The notes under the pieces: generated by a model
Databases searched by the model: none
Seen by the model: the letters and a program-made list of their open reading frames with translations, nothing else
What the model was told of the DNA's origin: nothing
Translations under genes and position numbers: made by a program
Source: Oscheius dolichura
Lineage: Eukaryota; Nematoda; Chromadorea; Rhabditida; Rhabditidae
Length of the DNA stretch: 64,000 bases
Assembly: GCA_932521035.1 (NCBI GenBank)
Contig: OW051492.1
Span: 11,036,001 to 11,100,000 of the forward strand
Direction of reading: 5' to 3'
Shown: positions 34,238 through 45,957 of the stretch, piece by piece
Numbering within the stretch: position 1 is the first letter of the stretch
How the letters are laid out: the number at the start of each line of letters is the position of its first letter

Positions 34238-34826
34238 CGGTCAACAAGATATTATACAATTATCTCCTGTGTAGTACGCGAGGAACATAACAGTCAATTT
34301 TGGGAATGAGACTTTGGATACGTAATTGCGATTGCTGGCCGTCGTCTCCCGTTATATGATTCAGTGGCTGTCTGGCCAATCCAAAGCTGCTTATTCCTCA
34401 CCCTGATTTTCGGAGATTATGTTCGGGGAATAAGGATTGTATAACGCTAAATAGGCTTACGAGGGGACCACTACCCCGCCAGCTAATTGGGACTAAATTA
34501 TTTCCTGTATATCTTCTAGACGTATAGACTCATCTCTGCTTTTATCTTGTTACAAATATTTGGCGGTTTAGTCTCCTTGTTGAACTGCGATCAAACTACT
34601 ACTCTCTGCTGACAAATAGCCCCCGTCTAAATCCAAAAAGCCTTTGTCTTCGATCTCTTCCCACACTTTTTTTTATACGTTTTCACAACAAAACATCACC
34701 ATCGTAGTCAAATATATGGTGGGTGGTACATGACTTATATCTATTTCTCAACTACTCCTCCTTTTGTTGTAGTTGCTTTTTATTTATCTACTCACATCGC
34801 TGATCATTACTTTGTTCTTAAATAAA

Positions 34827-35253
34827 CTGTCAGGGACCTAGGCGCCGGGGATAGTGGTCCCGCGGCGACTGCCCCCACAAGCGTCCCTTTCCTCTGGCGC
34901 GCATTTGAATGTTGAACGTTTTAGCTCATTTCTTCGTATTTTCTAGCGTTTTCTTGATCTGCCTTCTACTACTGATGAAAAGTAAGGCCAAGTGATCAAA
35001 ATAAACGTTAAAGGAACCCCCCTGCCCCCGAGTGCACCCGTAAGCGTCGGCGCGCATTTGAATTTTGAATTCGTTTACCGTTTTAGCCCATTTCTTCTAA
35101 TTTTTACATATTTTTCTAGTATTCTATTGATGCGCGTTCATTTATTTATAAAAAACAGCATCAAATTTGTCAGGAGAAACTAAAAAGTCAAGGAGGACGC
35201 TAGTTAGTTCAGTCGCTGCAGAACCCGCTACCGAAAAAAAAGGTCCCTGACAG
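34827..35253. mobile_element. family E inverted-repeat element E1
   Basis: Ends CTGTCAGGGACCT and AGGTCCCTGACAG are exact complements. Inside, a block GGCGCGCATTTGAAT...TTTTAGC(T/C)CATTTCTTC occurs twice, about 160 bases apart. It directly abuts E2 through CAGTCCCTTTAAAGGGACAG. No transposase frame. Confidence 0.75.
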
Positions 35254-35260
35254 TCCCTTT

Positions 35261-35700
35261 AAAGGGACAGTCTCGCACTTGGTCCAGCGTGGTCCGGGGG
35301 TCGCGCGCGCAGTTTGAATTCGGCGTTTTGATCGAGTTTTTTTACATTATTTTCATTTTTCTTTTGAAAAATATCATTGCAACACTTCAAAATCATCGTA
35401 TAAGTGCTTGGAAATGATCAGCATAAAGAAAAAATAACAGAAGAATCGTGAAACGAACAGAACGTTCCAATTCGTAATTAATAAAAATTCTTCGGCGACA
35501 GCCATCCTCCTGACTTTAGAACTATTGTTTTAGCTTCTACTACATGTTATGGTTTGAATAATAGAGAAAACCTTAGCGAAAATAAGCTGAAATCATATAA
35601 AAATGGCAAAAAACGCCAAAAAGGGTTATGCGAATCTAAATATTCAAACTGCGCGCGCGATCCCCGGACCACGCTGGACCAAGTGCGAGACTGTTCCTTT
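35261..35700. mobile_element. family E inverted-repeat element E2
   Basis: About 57-base terminal inverted repeats start AAAGGGACAGTCTCGCACTT and continue GGTCCAGCGTGGTCCGGGG; the two arms differ at only a few positions, suggesting a young insertion. The interior is AT-rich and non-coding, so the element is non-autonomous. Confidence 0.85.
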
Positions 35701-37183
35701 AATCAATGACTCTTCCATGAAAATTACTGATTTTCAACTAATTTTATCTCATTAGTCATCGTCTTTCTGAGAAATTCTGTGAGCAATCAGTTCTCTCCTC
35801 CCCCGCTGATCATCTCCCTATGAAATTAGCATCTTTAGCCGAGGTAAGGACTACTTCTCCCTCTCTGCCCCCTATTTTCGGCTTTCTAATGTGTGAAACA
35901 GATTTTTCTATATCTAATTCTAGAGAAAAAGTTGGATGTAGTCTGTAGTTTCAAAATAAGACATCTAGCGACATCTGCAGGGTGAAATAAATAGAGTAGA
36001 CGAGTAGAGGACATTCTTATGGAGTTCTTACCTACGTCAGCAGCTTCTCCTTTTTATTTTTACTTCTCTGTTAAATTTTCATGAATAGTTGATGTGTAGC
36101 AATGAAGAACAAGAGGAAGTTCATTAGAAAACTCTCTCGGAAATGCACTGGGGAAAACGAGGAAGAAAAACAAGGAAATTATGGCTCGTTCTTGTTCTTT
36201 CTTGATCAAAAATCTTTAAGCAAGTGTCCTTTTCACTGGAGGAGAGAGAGTGGCTTGTACTCTAGTCCCTCTGGGGGTCGGGAGAACTTTGGAAGCTGAT
36301 TTCTTCCTCTACAGCTTTTTTGAGCGTTTTATTCTCATTCTTATCCTTATAAAATAATATTTTAGTTGTCCTTATGCACTTCCCCACAAACTTTTGATCA
36401 TATGCCCCGCGCGGGCCGCGCTTCCGTCTCAAAACGGTATACCCCAGCTCGCAACGGGCATGTCTCAGTTATTTCTGGCCCATTTCCGAAGATCTAAAAA
36501 TCCACCTGAGTCTGACATCCAAGACTATCATCCAATCAAGTTATAGCTCTAAGATATCGTCAAAAAACTCATGTAGAGGGTCAAACGTTGAAGAAACCAG
36601 TAGTTTTTTATATATTTATATTTTCTATATATATATTTTCTTATGAAGACTTTTATTGACTCACTTGAGCTGAATTTTAACTGGATGATAATATTAGATT
36701 TTCTCTTTATGCGAGTTTTTGAATATTTGAAAACGGTCCATAAACAACCGAGATATACCGGTTTTGGGCGCGCAATGGACGAACGCGCGCTCCCCGCGGG
36801 CCATTCACAACTTTTCGTTACTTATTTAAATTTTTCGTTGCATTTTAATCTTCCTACATGTTCGGTGACCTTTTACTCCTTCCTATCAATTTGCTTGACA
36901 TATTCCCGATGATAACAAATTGCTCCCTGACGATTCTATGCCGCGGGGTCGTTATTGTGCTTTTTCCCGGAAGGCGACATCATTTCTAGCTATTTCTTGC
37001 CTTCCCTTTTCAATTCCGGGAAATAATTAGCGCGTAAATCTACACTAACCCCCGCTAGAGATGAGTATTTTTGACCCCGTCCCGCTCGAATATTCCAAAT
37101 CTTCCCATTTGTTTCCTCCTCTTCTCCTCTTCCAGGAAACACTTGAAACGCTTGGCTTAATCTCTCAGAGAACGGGTAACAGA

Positions 37184-37200
37184 GAGAGAGAGAGAGAGAG
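37184..37200. repeat. AG dinucleotide microsatellite
   Basis: An uninterrupted AG run of about 17 bases. Confidence 0.8.
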
Positions 37201-37421
37201 TCAACAACCTGAAACGGGCCGGAGGGGAGAGTAATTGGTCTCAGTAGTGGAGGGCCCTCTCCCGGCTGATAAACGGGCGCCCGTTTCGGTTCCTGGAATG
37301 GTGTAACGGGCGAGAGAAGAGGGGGATCTTAATTATCACGTCATATTCCATATTTCATCTTTTTGGCAGGGGAGGTGACGTCATAGTAGGATGAAAAGCC
37401 GGCGGGAACGGTGATCTATTT

Positions 37422-37507
37422 CGCCACAGTTAGACAGCCAAACACCACAGTTCAGCGATGAAGATGTCAATAACAGTACAGCGAGGGCGCGCTGTCTAAC
37501 TGTGGCG
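37422..37507. repeat. family D inverted-repeat element, 86 bp
   Basis: CGCCACAGTTAGACAGC at the left and its exact complement GCTGTCTAACTGTGGCG at the right define an 86-base unit. This is the clearest complete copy of the family D motif as terminal inverted repeats. Confidence 0.8.
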
Positions 37508-38117
37508 CGCCTTATCCACTAGCTAAGCGTCCCCCCTCTGGTTAAAATCCACAAATCGCGGCGATCTTTAAAGTTTCAAAGTCTACTCGACATTCTCGCA
37601 CATTGCCAGAATTGTTTTACCAACGTGTAGACAAATGTGTCCGTGTCCTCCCGGTGGCCCCCGGGGGAGTACGAGAGAGTCATCCTCCGGATCACACGAC
37701 ACTCAATCCGAGCTGTCGTGCAGCGTCATTGCTGTCATTGTTTTTTCCCAACTAACAACATCTTCTTGTCCATTTTAAAACTTAAACCCCTCTTAAGAAC
37801 ACAGCCCCCGTGATAATTCCCCCTCCTCCTCCTGTGCTCTATTTATAAATTCACAAAGGTGACGCAATAATTGCAGGGATTACGGTCAAGGTCCGAGAAC
37901 CGGTGATTCTAACAAGGCCAATTTTGGGCACCTCTCAGTTATGGGGAAAATTGGCGGGGTCTTGGGATGATAACGAGCACGGGGAAGGGCCTTATTTCGG
38001 GATTACGGTAGTCGCTATGGGATACAATTAAATGGGCGGGAAGTGGCTCCGTTTTTAACAGGAGACACGAAAAATCCAGGAACTGAGGCTTTCAATCCTT
38101 CTCCTTCAGAGCTCCCA

Positions 38118-38210
38118 CCGCGCCCGTATAATCTCGGCAGCAGGCTCTTCTTTTACCCCGCAGCGCCAAGGTTCCATATCTGGCTGCTGCCAAGATTTTA
38201 CGGGTGCGGC
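38118..38210. repeat. family A palindromic element (A8)
   Basis: Arms CGCGCCCGTATAATCTCGGC and GCCAAGATTTTACGGGTGCG; slightly diverged. Confidence 0.85.
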
Positions 38211-39994
38211 GGCGCGCAAACCAGAGAAGATTCCAGGTTTCCAAAGGTCCTTTTTTTCGATTTTTTTTCCTTTTTGGGTACTCCTCTCTCCCTCAAAAAG
38301 AAGTTGATCCCCTTTTGGACAATCTCCTCCAGACAATCACAACAAAACAACACAATTTTCCCATTAAGAAAAAGACACTTTAAAAACAAACATTATGCGG
38401 ATCCTAGGGGTTCACAGAGGTCGCGCCCCCATATTCCCCAGGGTGAATTTATTCGATTAACGTCAGGACGACTGCCATATACAGTCTGGCATCTAAATTG
38501 ACAAATTAGTCCGGCTGAATAATTGCTGAATAAAAAGGAAGGGAAAACGAACGGCGGGCAGAAGACGACGAGGAGAGCCGCCACAGCTGGATACGGTAGG
38601 TTCCCTTTCAATATTTCTTCCAATTGGGACTCTTTTCCCTGTGGGATCTTATCACCATTAGCTTCCTAAAAGCACTGTTGTCCAGCTGTGGCTGTTTTAC
38701 TTATCTAATTCCTTTCTGGGGTACGGTAATATTGATGTGTGAACTGTGGCGGCTTACAGAACAAATATTTCAAGCCACAGTTCACACACCGTGTCAAAAC
38801 ACAGAGCACGAGGCGGGTCGACCCGGGACCCGCCTTGCGCATCTCTCGCCCACTAACATGTCCTCCACATGTGCTCCATGAATGGAAAAGTTTTATGGGG
38901 TCCATTCTCTACCCCCTTAACTGCTTCTTCTTCGCCCCCACGTGTTCAAGCCGCTCAAAATGAGGAGCCCCTCTCCCTACAGGTTATAAATCTATTAAAC
39001 CCGATCTTGTTCTTTTTCTTCGCCTATTTTTTGGTCAAAAAACGTTTCCAACAAAGCTGAGTCCGCTGTTTTGTAGAATATTTTCTGAAGCATCCGGAAG
39101 TAGCTTATACTCTATGAAAAACATATTTTTATGATCTGTGGTGGAGTTTGAAGGTCGACAGTCAGCCCCCTTGGCCAGTCATTGCGGTGATGCAACTTTT
39201 ACTCGCCTAGGGATAGAAAAAGACAATTTTTCAAAGTGTCACAGCTATCTGATAGAGAATTTTCTCTTCTTACAGTGTAAAAATCTCCATGAGATTCCGT
39301 TTTTTTTGGATTGTTACAGTCCTCAGAAGGCGGACGTCAGGGGGTGTTTTGTTAATTTGAACCTTGGCAGCCTTTTTTCTCTTCTAATTGGTGCACCGCC
39401 AAAAAAAAGTGGCTCATTCATGATTCTAGAAGTAAGTAAGCCCTTTTCTAAATTAGGGGATCACCTTCCCGACGACCCCAATAGCTCAAAGTTCTTTAAA
39501 AACGTTGTTGACCCGGATGGACTAACCCGCCCTGACGTCAAAGAGCGATTCGCCTATTTTTTAAATTTCTCAAATTCACAATTACGCCCCCAGGGACAAC
39601 TTCCTGTTATTGCTTTGCGTCTATCAAAAAAGATAGATATCCCGCTGTCTAACTGTGGCGGCTGTTTTGTCAGCCGGGAGGAACAATTAGCCAAAAGAAT
39701 TAGACGGGAATCAAGTTGCTATTCCTTTTGGGGCCGAAACTAATTACAGTAATCCGATTGAAAAAAACACAAAGCATCATTGAGCATTCCGTCTTCCCTG
39801 GGAGACCCGCTCGCTCCTCTCAACTGTCGGTACTTTGAACTATTCCAACCCGGACGTTGAGAACCCTAGAGGCTCGTCTCTAGTTCTTGGAAATTAGGGC
39901 ATGTTTACCTTGGCTAATGTGAACTTTAATGATACAAAGTGGAAAAGAGTTCTCGGAAAAAAAGACGAGATGTTGAGTCTAGCGCGCCAAAACA

Positions 39995-40110
39995 AAGTTC
40001 GGGTCAGTAAAGCGCCCCAGCTTTGCGCTTTTTTGGTGCAATAGGCCTGTACTCTCTGGCAAAGCGCAAAGGTGAGGCGCTTCCCCCGAAAATGCGCCTT
40101 ACTGACCCGG
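39995..40110. repeat. family B element (B4)
   Basis: Left arm CGGGTCAGTAAAGCGCCCCAG with TTTGCGCTTTTTTGGTGC; right arm GCGCTTCCCCCGAAAATGCG then CCTTACTGACCCG. Shorter than B1 because the centre is reduced. Confidence 0.8.
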
Positions 40111-40449
40111 ATACAGTTTGAGGTCGTAAATCGCATTTTCTCGTATAGAAAATTGAAAAACAAGTTATTCTTTACAGTCGCCTGAACAGGCGTCAAAAGC
40201 CTTTCCACTCCATGAATTCCCGTCAGAACTATTAATTATGGGGCAATTTCTTTTGGCTACCCGGGTACACGGGGGTACAACTAGTAAATTATCCGACGGC
40301 CGGCAGAAAGCATCAAAGAGCGGAAAGTTACCCACCCATTTCGCCAAGTTTTTCAGAGGTGGGAAAGTTATTACCCAAAAAAGGCGGAACAGTTCACACG
40401 CTACTTGAAAATGGGCTCTAATCTCTACCGTATCCTCTTTTTTTATATA

Positions 40450-40645
40450 TTCTATGCCAAAATGTTCAGAATTTTCTGCTGATTTCGAATATCTAAGTTA
40501 AAAATTATAAAAGTGTCGAAATTTGGAGAAAAATGCTTTTTTTCTAGTATGTTCGGCTAATTTTGTCCGACGCGTGGCGCGAAACAACGGCCCTGCCCGC
40601 TGTTTACGCGCGCTGGCGCCCACTTACAGTAGGCTAGAAAACGCG
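40450..40645. repeat. family C element, minus orientation (C5)
   Basis: Right end (minus strand) TCAGCAGAAAATTCTGAAC; left end GCGTTTTCTAGCCTACTGTAAG with TAAACAGCGGGCAGGGC. Confidence 0.85.
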
Positions 40646-41439
40646 CGCTCCGTCCTCCAAAATTACTCCTTTTACCTTTTCTTCCCGTTTATTTTCTGCT
40701 CCACTGACGTCCTTCGTTCTCCTGAACTCATTTTGTTCCCGTCAAGGTTGAAAGAACTCCTCTTTTGGTCACTTTTTAATCCTGATGAGTCTCTATTTTT
40801 AGTCCGGCAAGACGCCATTGCTCATTATTATCTGGTGGGCGACTTATTTTCTCGACACGCGGAACTGGGTCCGAGTGGATCTGGCTAGGCTCTTCCTCGT
40901 CTAATTCACCTCCCTCTCCCCTTCCCAGTTCACACACTTCAGACTAATTGAAAGGGGAGCTTTATCTCTCTACTAGCTGATCTCTTGGAGACCTTTTTGG
41001 TTCAGGCTGCAAAAATTTGACTAGAAATTTTGAAGAAAATGAGAGAAAGCAATGAAATTGACGACCTTTAAGCTAGTTCCTTAAAAATAAGAAAAAAACA
41101 GCCACAGTTCACACGCTAAGAGTCACAGTAGGTGGCCTAGAGGGAAACTACTGGATTTTCGAGCTTACGGTAGGAGGAATAGACATTTCCCTAGCTATAA
41201 CATCAGATTCCAGTCATTGGAGTGTTTCTTCCCTCTTTCGAGAACTCCTATTTTACTTTTTTAAACCATAGATTCGGTTTCAAAAGGAAGGCTCCAGTTT
41301 ATTACAGCTTTCCTTCTAGTCTGGCGAGATGTTTCTCATTTGGTTAATCCTGATCCATCTAGGCCAAATCTAGCTCAAGCGTTTTAAAATTTACCTTCAA
41401 AAGACTCAGAATTTCCTGCTGATTAAGAGTATCTATTTT

Positions 41440-41735
41440 AAAGGAACTCTGAGGGTTCCGGGGAGCATACTTTTCGCGGGCTTTCTCAAAGCCCGGGAAA
41501 ACGCATTTCTGATCTACGCGTTTCGTTATGTTTTTTCGTTGATTTCAATAAGACAACAATTTGTCATGGCTAATTAATATAAATTACGTCAAAAAATTAC
41601 CAAAAAAATACCAAAACAAGGCTTAAAACGCAGGCGCGTTCAAAATTCAAACGCGCGCCAAAGGCGAAAGGACGCTTGTGAGCGCAGTCGTGGCGGAACC
41701 CTTGCGCTCAAGCCGAGGTCCCTCAGAGTTCCTTT
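41440..41735. mobile_element. family E inverted-repeat element E3
   Basis: Ends AAAGGAACTCTGAGGGTTCC and GGTCCCTCAGAGTTCCTTT are complements (one indel). It abuts E4 at TTCCTTTAAAGGGACAGTC. The inside carries a GGCGCGTTCAAAATTCAAACGCGCGCC hairpin. Non-coding. Confidence 0.8.
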
Positions 41736-41736
41736 A

Positions 41737-42025
41737 AAGGGACAGTCTCGCACTAGTTTGGTTGGGCACGAATTACTGTAGAATTTGTCTTTGGCGCCTC
41801 TTTTGGCAATCTGAATTGTATTGAAAACTCATCATTTTGTATTTTCGCATTTTATTCTTTGAAGCATATGATTCGCTAGCTTCTGCTGATCATTTTGATA
41901 TAAAGAAATGCAAGAAATTATGGAAAAAACGAGCGAAAATGATTTTTACAAAATCGCAGTAAATCTGCTCCATCTCATCGTACCCCAAATGGGGTACGGT
42001 CGCACCTATGCGAGACTGTCCCTTT
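41737..42025. mobile_element. family E inverted-repeat element E4
   Basis: Ends AAGGGACAGTCTCGCA and TGCGAGACTGTCCCTT match the E2 termini, but the internal sequence differs. It abuts the next element start (AAAGGAACTGTCAGGGACCT, as in E1) through CCCTTTAAAGGAAC. Confidence 0.8.
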
Positions 42026-42060
42026 AAAGGAACTGTCAGGGACCTAAAACAACTTGGGCT

Positions 42061-42388
42061 TAAAGGGACCGTATTACACGCCCCATTGCGAATTGATACA
42101 GTAATAAGGAACAATTTGGTATATGAACCAAAACATAATTCAGCAAAAAAACAAATTTATGGATTTCGAAGGCATTATTTTCGATTTTGCTTTTTTCTTT
42201 CATATTTTACTACATTTACATGTTTTCTAGACTGTCTTATAGTAATTTGGGGTCGGCGAAAATGGATAGAAGCTCAAAAAATTGTAAAAATGCATAGATT
42301 CACTTCTGGAATGCAAATATGAGTAAGCGCGCCCCCATTTTGCTCACACTTTGCTCACACGATTGGAGCGTGTGATACTGTCCCTTTA
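42061..42388. mobile_element. family E inverted-repeat element E6
   Basis: Ends AAAGGGACCGTATTACACGC and GCGTGTGATACTGTCCCTTT are near complements. It begins 35 bases into an E1-type end (42026-42060), so it seems to interrupt or truncate that element (E5). Confidence 0.75.
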
Positions 42389-42409
42389 AAAAATGCGCCT
42401 TTTTCTCTT

Positions 42410-42545
42410 TTTCGAAAAAGTCAAAAACTGGAGGAACATTCAAAGTTTCAATTTTATTCAACGCGCGCCAACGAGAAACGACTCACCCGCTGTTTACGCG
42501 CGTTGGCGCGCACTTACAGTAACCCGAGAAAACGCTTGAACTTTC
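42410..42545. repeat. family C element, minus orientation, partial (C6)
   Basis: The left half of family C on the minus strand (GTTACTGTAAGTGCGCGCCAA, TAAACAGCGGGTGAG). The TTCTGA end is missing. Confidence 0.75.
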
Positions 42546-43179
42546 CCTTTTTTTCGTACAATTCAGAAGATTACGAACAAGGTCTAAAAGTGCCCGTCAA
42601 ATGCTCAAAGTTACGAACCCCTGTCTTGATCTTGCGGCCATAGCTCAAATCCAAGTGTTCCCCGGGGCGGATACAAAAAGCACGACTTGTGTTTTGAACT
42701 CAGTACATCTAGCAGTTGAAAAAGAGGGTCCCTGGAGGTGTTTTGTGGGTGTAAAACGGCCCGGCTCTCCCTTACTTGAAACTTGACCCAGTCTTTTTCC
42801 GTCCTCTAGAGAGTACGAAAAGAGAAGGTTCAAAAATATCTCGCCCCCCACGCGGCAGTCCGTCACTTTCTTTATTTACTCCCCTTCTGGTGATTCATCC
42901 CCCCGTCTCCCTAAAAAAATTAAAGCGCACGTGGAGAGCGACCGGAGCAGGAGAGAGAGGACGAAGCCTATTAAAACCCTTGGGAGGATGTCTAAAAAGG
43001 ATTTTCATTTCTACGTGACGTTTACAGAGAGGGCAGGAGACTTTTTCGAGACACGGGGACAAATTGAGTTCCTCTCTCCAAGCCTTGGGGGGACGGGGGA
43101 GCGGCGTCAGAGAGCGAGCCCTATTTTAAGCCATCTCTGCAGGACCTGAAGAGCCTATTCTTAGAAAATGGGAGAATTT

Positions 43180-43390
43180 GCCTTTTGCAGTAAGCATTTT
43201 GCGTCTTTTCTAGCCTACTGTAAGTGCGTGCCAACGCGCGTAAACAGCGGGCAGATGGCGGCGCGCGTTGGACGAAATTCACTGAACAAAATTGAAACGT
43301 TGCTTTTTTCTTCCATATTTGACATTTTTCTAATTTTCCAAATTAGATATTCGGAATCAGGAGAAAATTCTGAACATTCTAAGGGTAAGC
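43180..43390. repeat. family C element (C7)
   Basis: TCTAGCCTACTGTAAGTGCG, TAAACAGCGGGCAG, GCGCGTTGGACGAAATTCAC, TTGACATTTTTCTAATTTTC, right end CAGGAGAAAATTCTGAAC. Full length. Confidence 0.9.
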
Positions 43391-43888
43391 TCATAAGTGA
43401 TAACAACAGTAATCCTTTCCTTTTTCTCTGTTTTTAGTGCGTGGGCTAAATTCAAAATTTTCGCTATTTCTTCGTCATTTTGCTGTCATTCTTTCATCTG
43501 AACACAGGGAAATTATACGACGAAAAATAGAAAAAAAGAAACTTCCTCATTAACCAGTTGGTTCTATTTCCTCGTCCTACTCTTTCCCCTCCCTCTGCTA
43601 TCAAGTCTACGATCTAATTAACGTATTCTCCCCCCGACTGCCCCACCCAATTCAGATCTCTGAAGAAGGAGCCTGACCCCCGTCTCCCCTTGGCGTCATC
43701 GCCACTTCTTCTACCTGTTTCCCCTTTTTACAAATGACCCCGGGGTTCGGAACAACGTTACACTTTTAGGGAGCTTGTCTATTGACCCTGGAGCATATTT
43801 CCCCCATTTTTGGAGCTAAAAGAATCCTATGAAGGAAATTTCTATTTTATGGGCAAGAGAACGCCTTTTATCTCTTACTAAGCTCTCC

Positions 43889-44100
43889 AGCTGTCTAACT
43901 GTGGCTCTAACTCCGTGCGTAACAGGCCACAGTTAGACATTGAACCTACAGTAACTTGGAAACTTCATAAAGAGGGCCACAGTTAGACAGCTTTGGTTTT
44001 TCAAACTGTCCTGCCTTTCCCGCTTTTTTCTCTATTTTTCAAGACACGCTGCCTAACTGTGGCTCTAGACAGTTCTAATAAAGCCACAGTTACTCATTGA
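43889..44100. repeat. cluster of family D motifs
   Basis: Five copies of CTGTCTAACTGTGGC or its complement in about 210 bases, in alternating orientation (43889, 43926, 43978, 44049, 44086), the last ones diverged. Confidence 0.75.
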
Positions 44101-44465
44101 AATTACAGTACTCCTTTAAATCCAAATAAACCCATAGCAGCGAGACGGCCCCGTCGTGTCCACTCGGAACATGTACAGCGGCTCGTAAATTGAATAATTC
44201 AATTACATGACACCCCCGCCTGGCTTCTGATAGTATTTCTGGGCTCTGGTCTACGTTATTCAACAGCTCCTCTTTTAAAGCTAAAAAACTGGAGAAACAA
44301 CTCTTCCTCCCGGGGGACCACGGCCCGTAGCCAATGGTAATCTGGTTAGAGACACCTCCCTCCTCAATAAGGGAAGAGAAGTCTGGACTAGACAGCTTCC
44401 GGGGCGATAGACAGAGCCAGCTGGCCAGAGAACAGAGAACTCCGTAGACTATTAGTTCCGCGCGC

Positions 44466-44556
44466 CCGCACCCGTACAATCTCAGCAGCTGCGCGGCCTG
44501 GTAAATAGCGTGCGCGTCTTTCCTTTTCCTACAGCTGCCGAGATCTTACGGGTGCG
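44466..44556. repeat. family A palindromic element (A9)
   Basis: Arms CCGCACCCGTACAATCTCAGC and GCTGCCGAGATCTTACGGGTG. Confidence 0.85.
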
Positions 44557-44982
44557 CCCAAAATGGTAGCGCACCCATTTTAAACGTCTAAAGTCTTACT
44601 GTAGTCTGGGACTTCCTGTTTTAACTGCTAGTTACCGTAACCCGTCTCTTTCTCTTTGTGTGTCGTCATTCTTATTTTCCTGCCCATCCATCCATCCTCA
44701 CATTTTCCCCTTCTCCTCTTCATTATATTTTGTTCATTGCATATAAAGTGACCTGGGCTTCGCTGCTCTTTTTTCTCTTGAATTCCCGCTGCCAGTTGGT
44801 CATTACTCAAAAAGAGCTCAACCGGAAGCGAGACGAGCCCGACGCGGACCATTGTGACCCGACGGCACACGTGTCTCGATACCACGACGCCGTTGTGACG
44901 TCTATTTTGACTACCGGAGATGCTCCTCCCGCCGATTTCGACACCCCGCCCCCGCTCTTTTCCCTCTCATCCCCATGATTAG

Positions 44983-45192
44983 AGGCTTATCGTCGTAATG
45001 TGCCGCCCGATCCGCGCGCAGTTTCATTAGAATTCTTCGGACTTACTGAGAACTCAGTTTCGACGACCTCACTGGGAGGATTAATTTCATTTTGGTGGGC
45101 GCTTTTTGGAAGAGAGGACCTAATGGCCGCCAATGGGGGAACCAGTACATATAATGTGAAGAGCCGCTGGAATCCGGCCAGTTTTGACTTTT
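44983..45192 (+). CDS. possible exon of a Cys-loop receptor ligand-binding domain
   Basis: After a CATGATTAG acceptor the frame gives AYRRNVPPDPRAVSLEFF, GLTENSVSTTSLGGLISFWW and DLMAANGG...SRWNPASFDF. The spacing W(W)...L...W-N-P-x-x-F and the NVPPDPxxVSLEF start resemble the first strands of nematode Cys-loop receptors. The frame directly upstream (44658-44980) has a hydrophobic leader, and the same frame runs on through a TGA at 44978, but no GT donor of the right phase links them. No downstream exon was found. Either a pseudogene fragment or chance resemblance. Confidence 0.22.
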
Positions 45193-45203
45193 GTTGCCGT
45201 CCC

Positions 45204-45286
45204 CCGCACCCGTAAAGTCTCGGCAGTGTGCGGAACAGTTATTTTGAATAAGGACCGAGCAGTTGCCGAGATTTTACGGGTGCGGG
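45204..45286. repeat. family A palindromic element (A10)
   Basis: Arms CCGCACCCGTAAAGTCTCGGC and GCCGAGATTTTACGGGTGCGG around a 40-base spacer. Confidence 0.9.
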
Positions 45287-45525
45287 CGCGCGCGTCTCCT
45301 CACAGTTTGATGTCTAACTGTTGCGCTTTTATAAGTTCTTATTTTCTCCCCTGTCTAACTGTGGTCCGTCTGTGGTGCCTTATTCATCCCCTGCCCTTTA
45401 AATAGTCGCCCTAAAGTGTCCAAACACCTAAAAATAGGGCACGTTACCTTTTTTTCAGGAGAGGGAGACAAAAACAATTACTATCCAAGCCGTCTTTAGT
45501 TTAATTACTAAACGGGGAGAAGCGG

Positions 45526-45915
45526 CTATTCTTCCCTCCCGCCAAACATCAACCACCCCCTCGTAGTCACTTTTACGGGGTCGTGATTTTCAATCAAAGA
45601 AGTCCGGATGATGAGAAGAGGGCGAGGGAGAGTAATAGACGGATTTAGACCGGCCAGCTCTATTTTAACATCATCTTGTCCTCTCTCGAGCCGTATATAA
45701 TCATCGACGAGTTTGACGGGCTTCCTTCCGCTGCCGACGCCCATTTGATCACTCCGTGATAAATCGCCCTGGGTGGTCTTCTTATTTTCACTTCCGGTCC
45801 CCACGCAACTTTTTATGGCTGTTTTGAAGCCATAAAACAATATTTTCTTTCTAAAAATGGGCGCGCTAACTGTAGTGATCGAAGTTGCCGCCAACCAGTC
45901 ATATTTTCGAGCCAT
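45526..45915 (-). CDS. hypothetical ORF, 129 aa
   Basis: An open frame from MARKYDWLAATSITTVSAP to WLMFGGREE with a plausible folded composition (VKLVDDYIRLERGQDDVKIE, LIIRTSLIENHDPVKV). No signal peptide, no domain recognised, and no splice context examined in its favour. Coding status is open. Confidence 0.25.
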   Translation of the reverse strand: MARKYDWLAATSITTVSAPIFRKKILFYGFKTAIKSCVGTGSENKKTTQGDLSRSDQMGVGSGRKPVKLVDDYIRLERGQDDVKIELAGLNPSITLPRPLLIIRTSLIENHDPVKVTTRGWLMFGGREE

Positions 45916-45957
45916 TGACAGTGAATTCCCGATAAGAAAAATAGCAAAAAAACATTC

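Noticed and set aside
39138-39743. 201-aa plus-strand frame
   Set aside because: Contains a family D motif and AT-rich low-information sequence; no signal, domain or splice support.
44090-44479. 129-aa minus-strand frame with a hydrophobic start
   Set aside because: Starts without ATG inside the family A element A9 and ends in a family D cluster; no domain seen. Kept out of the gene list though not disproved.
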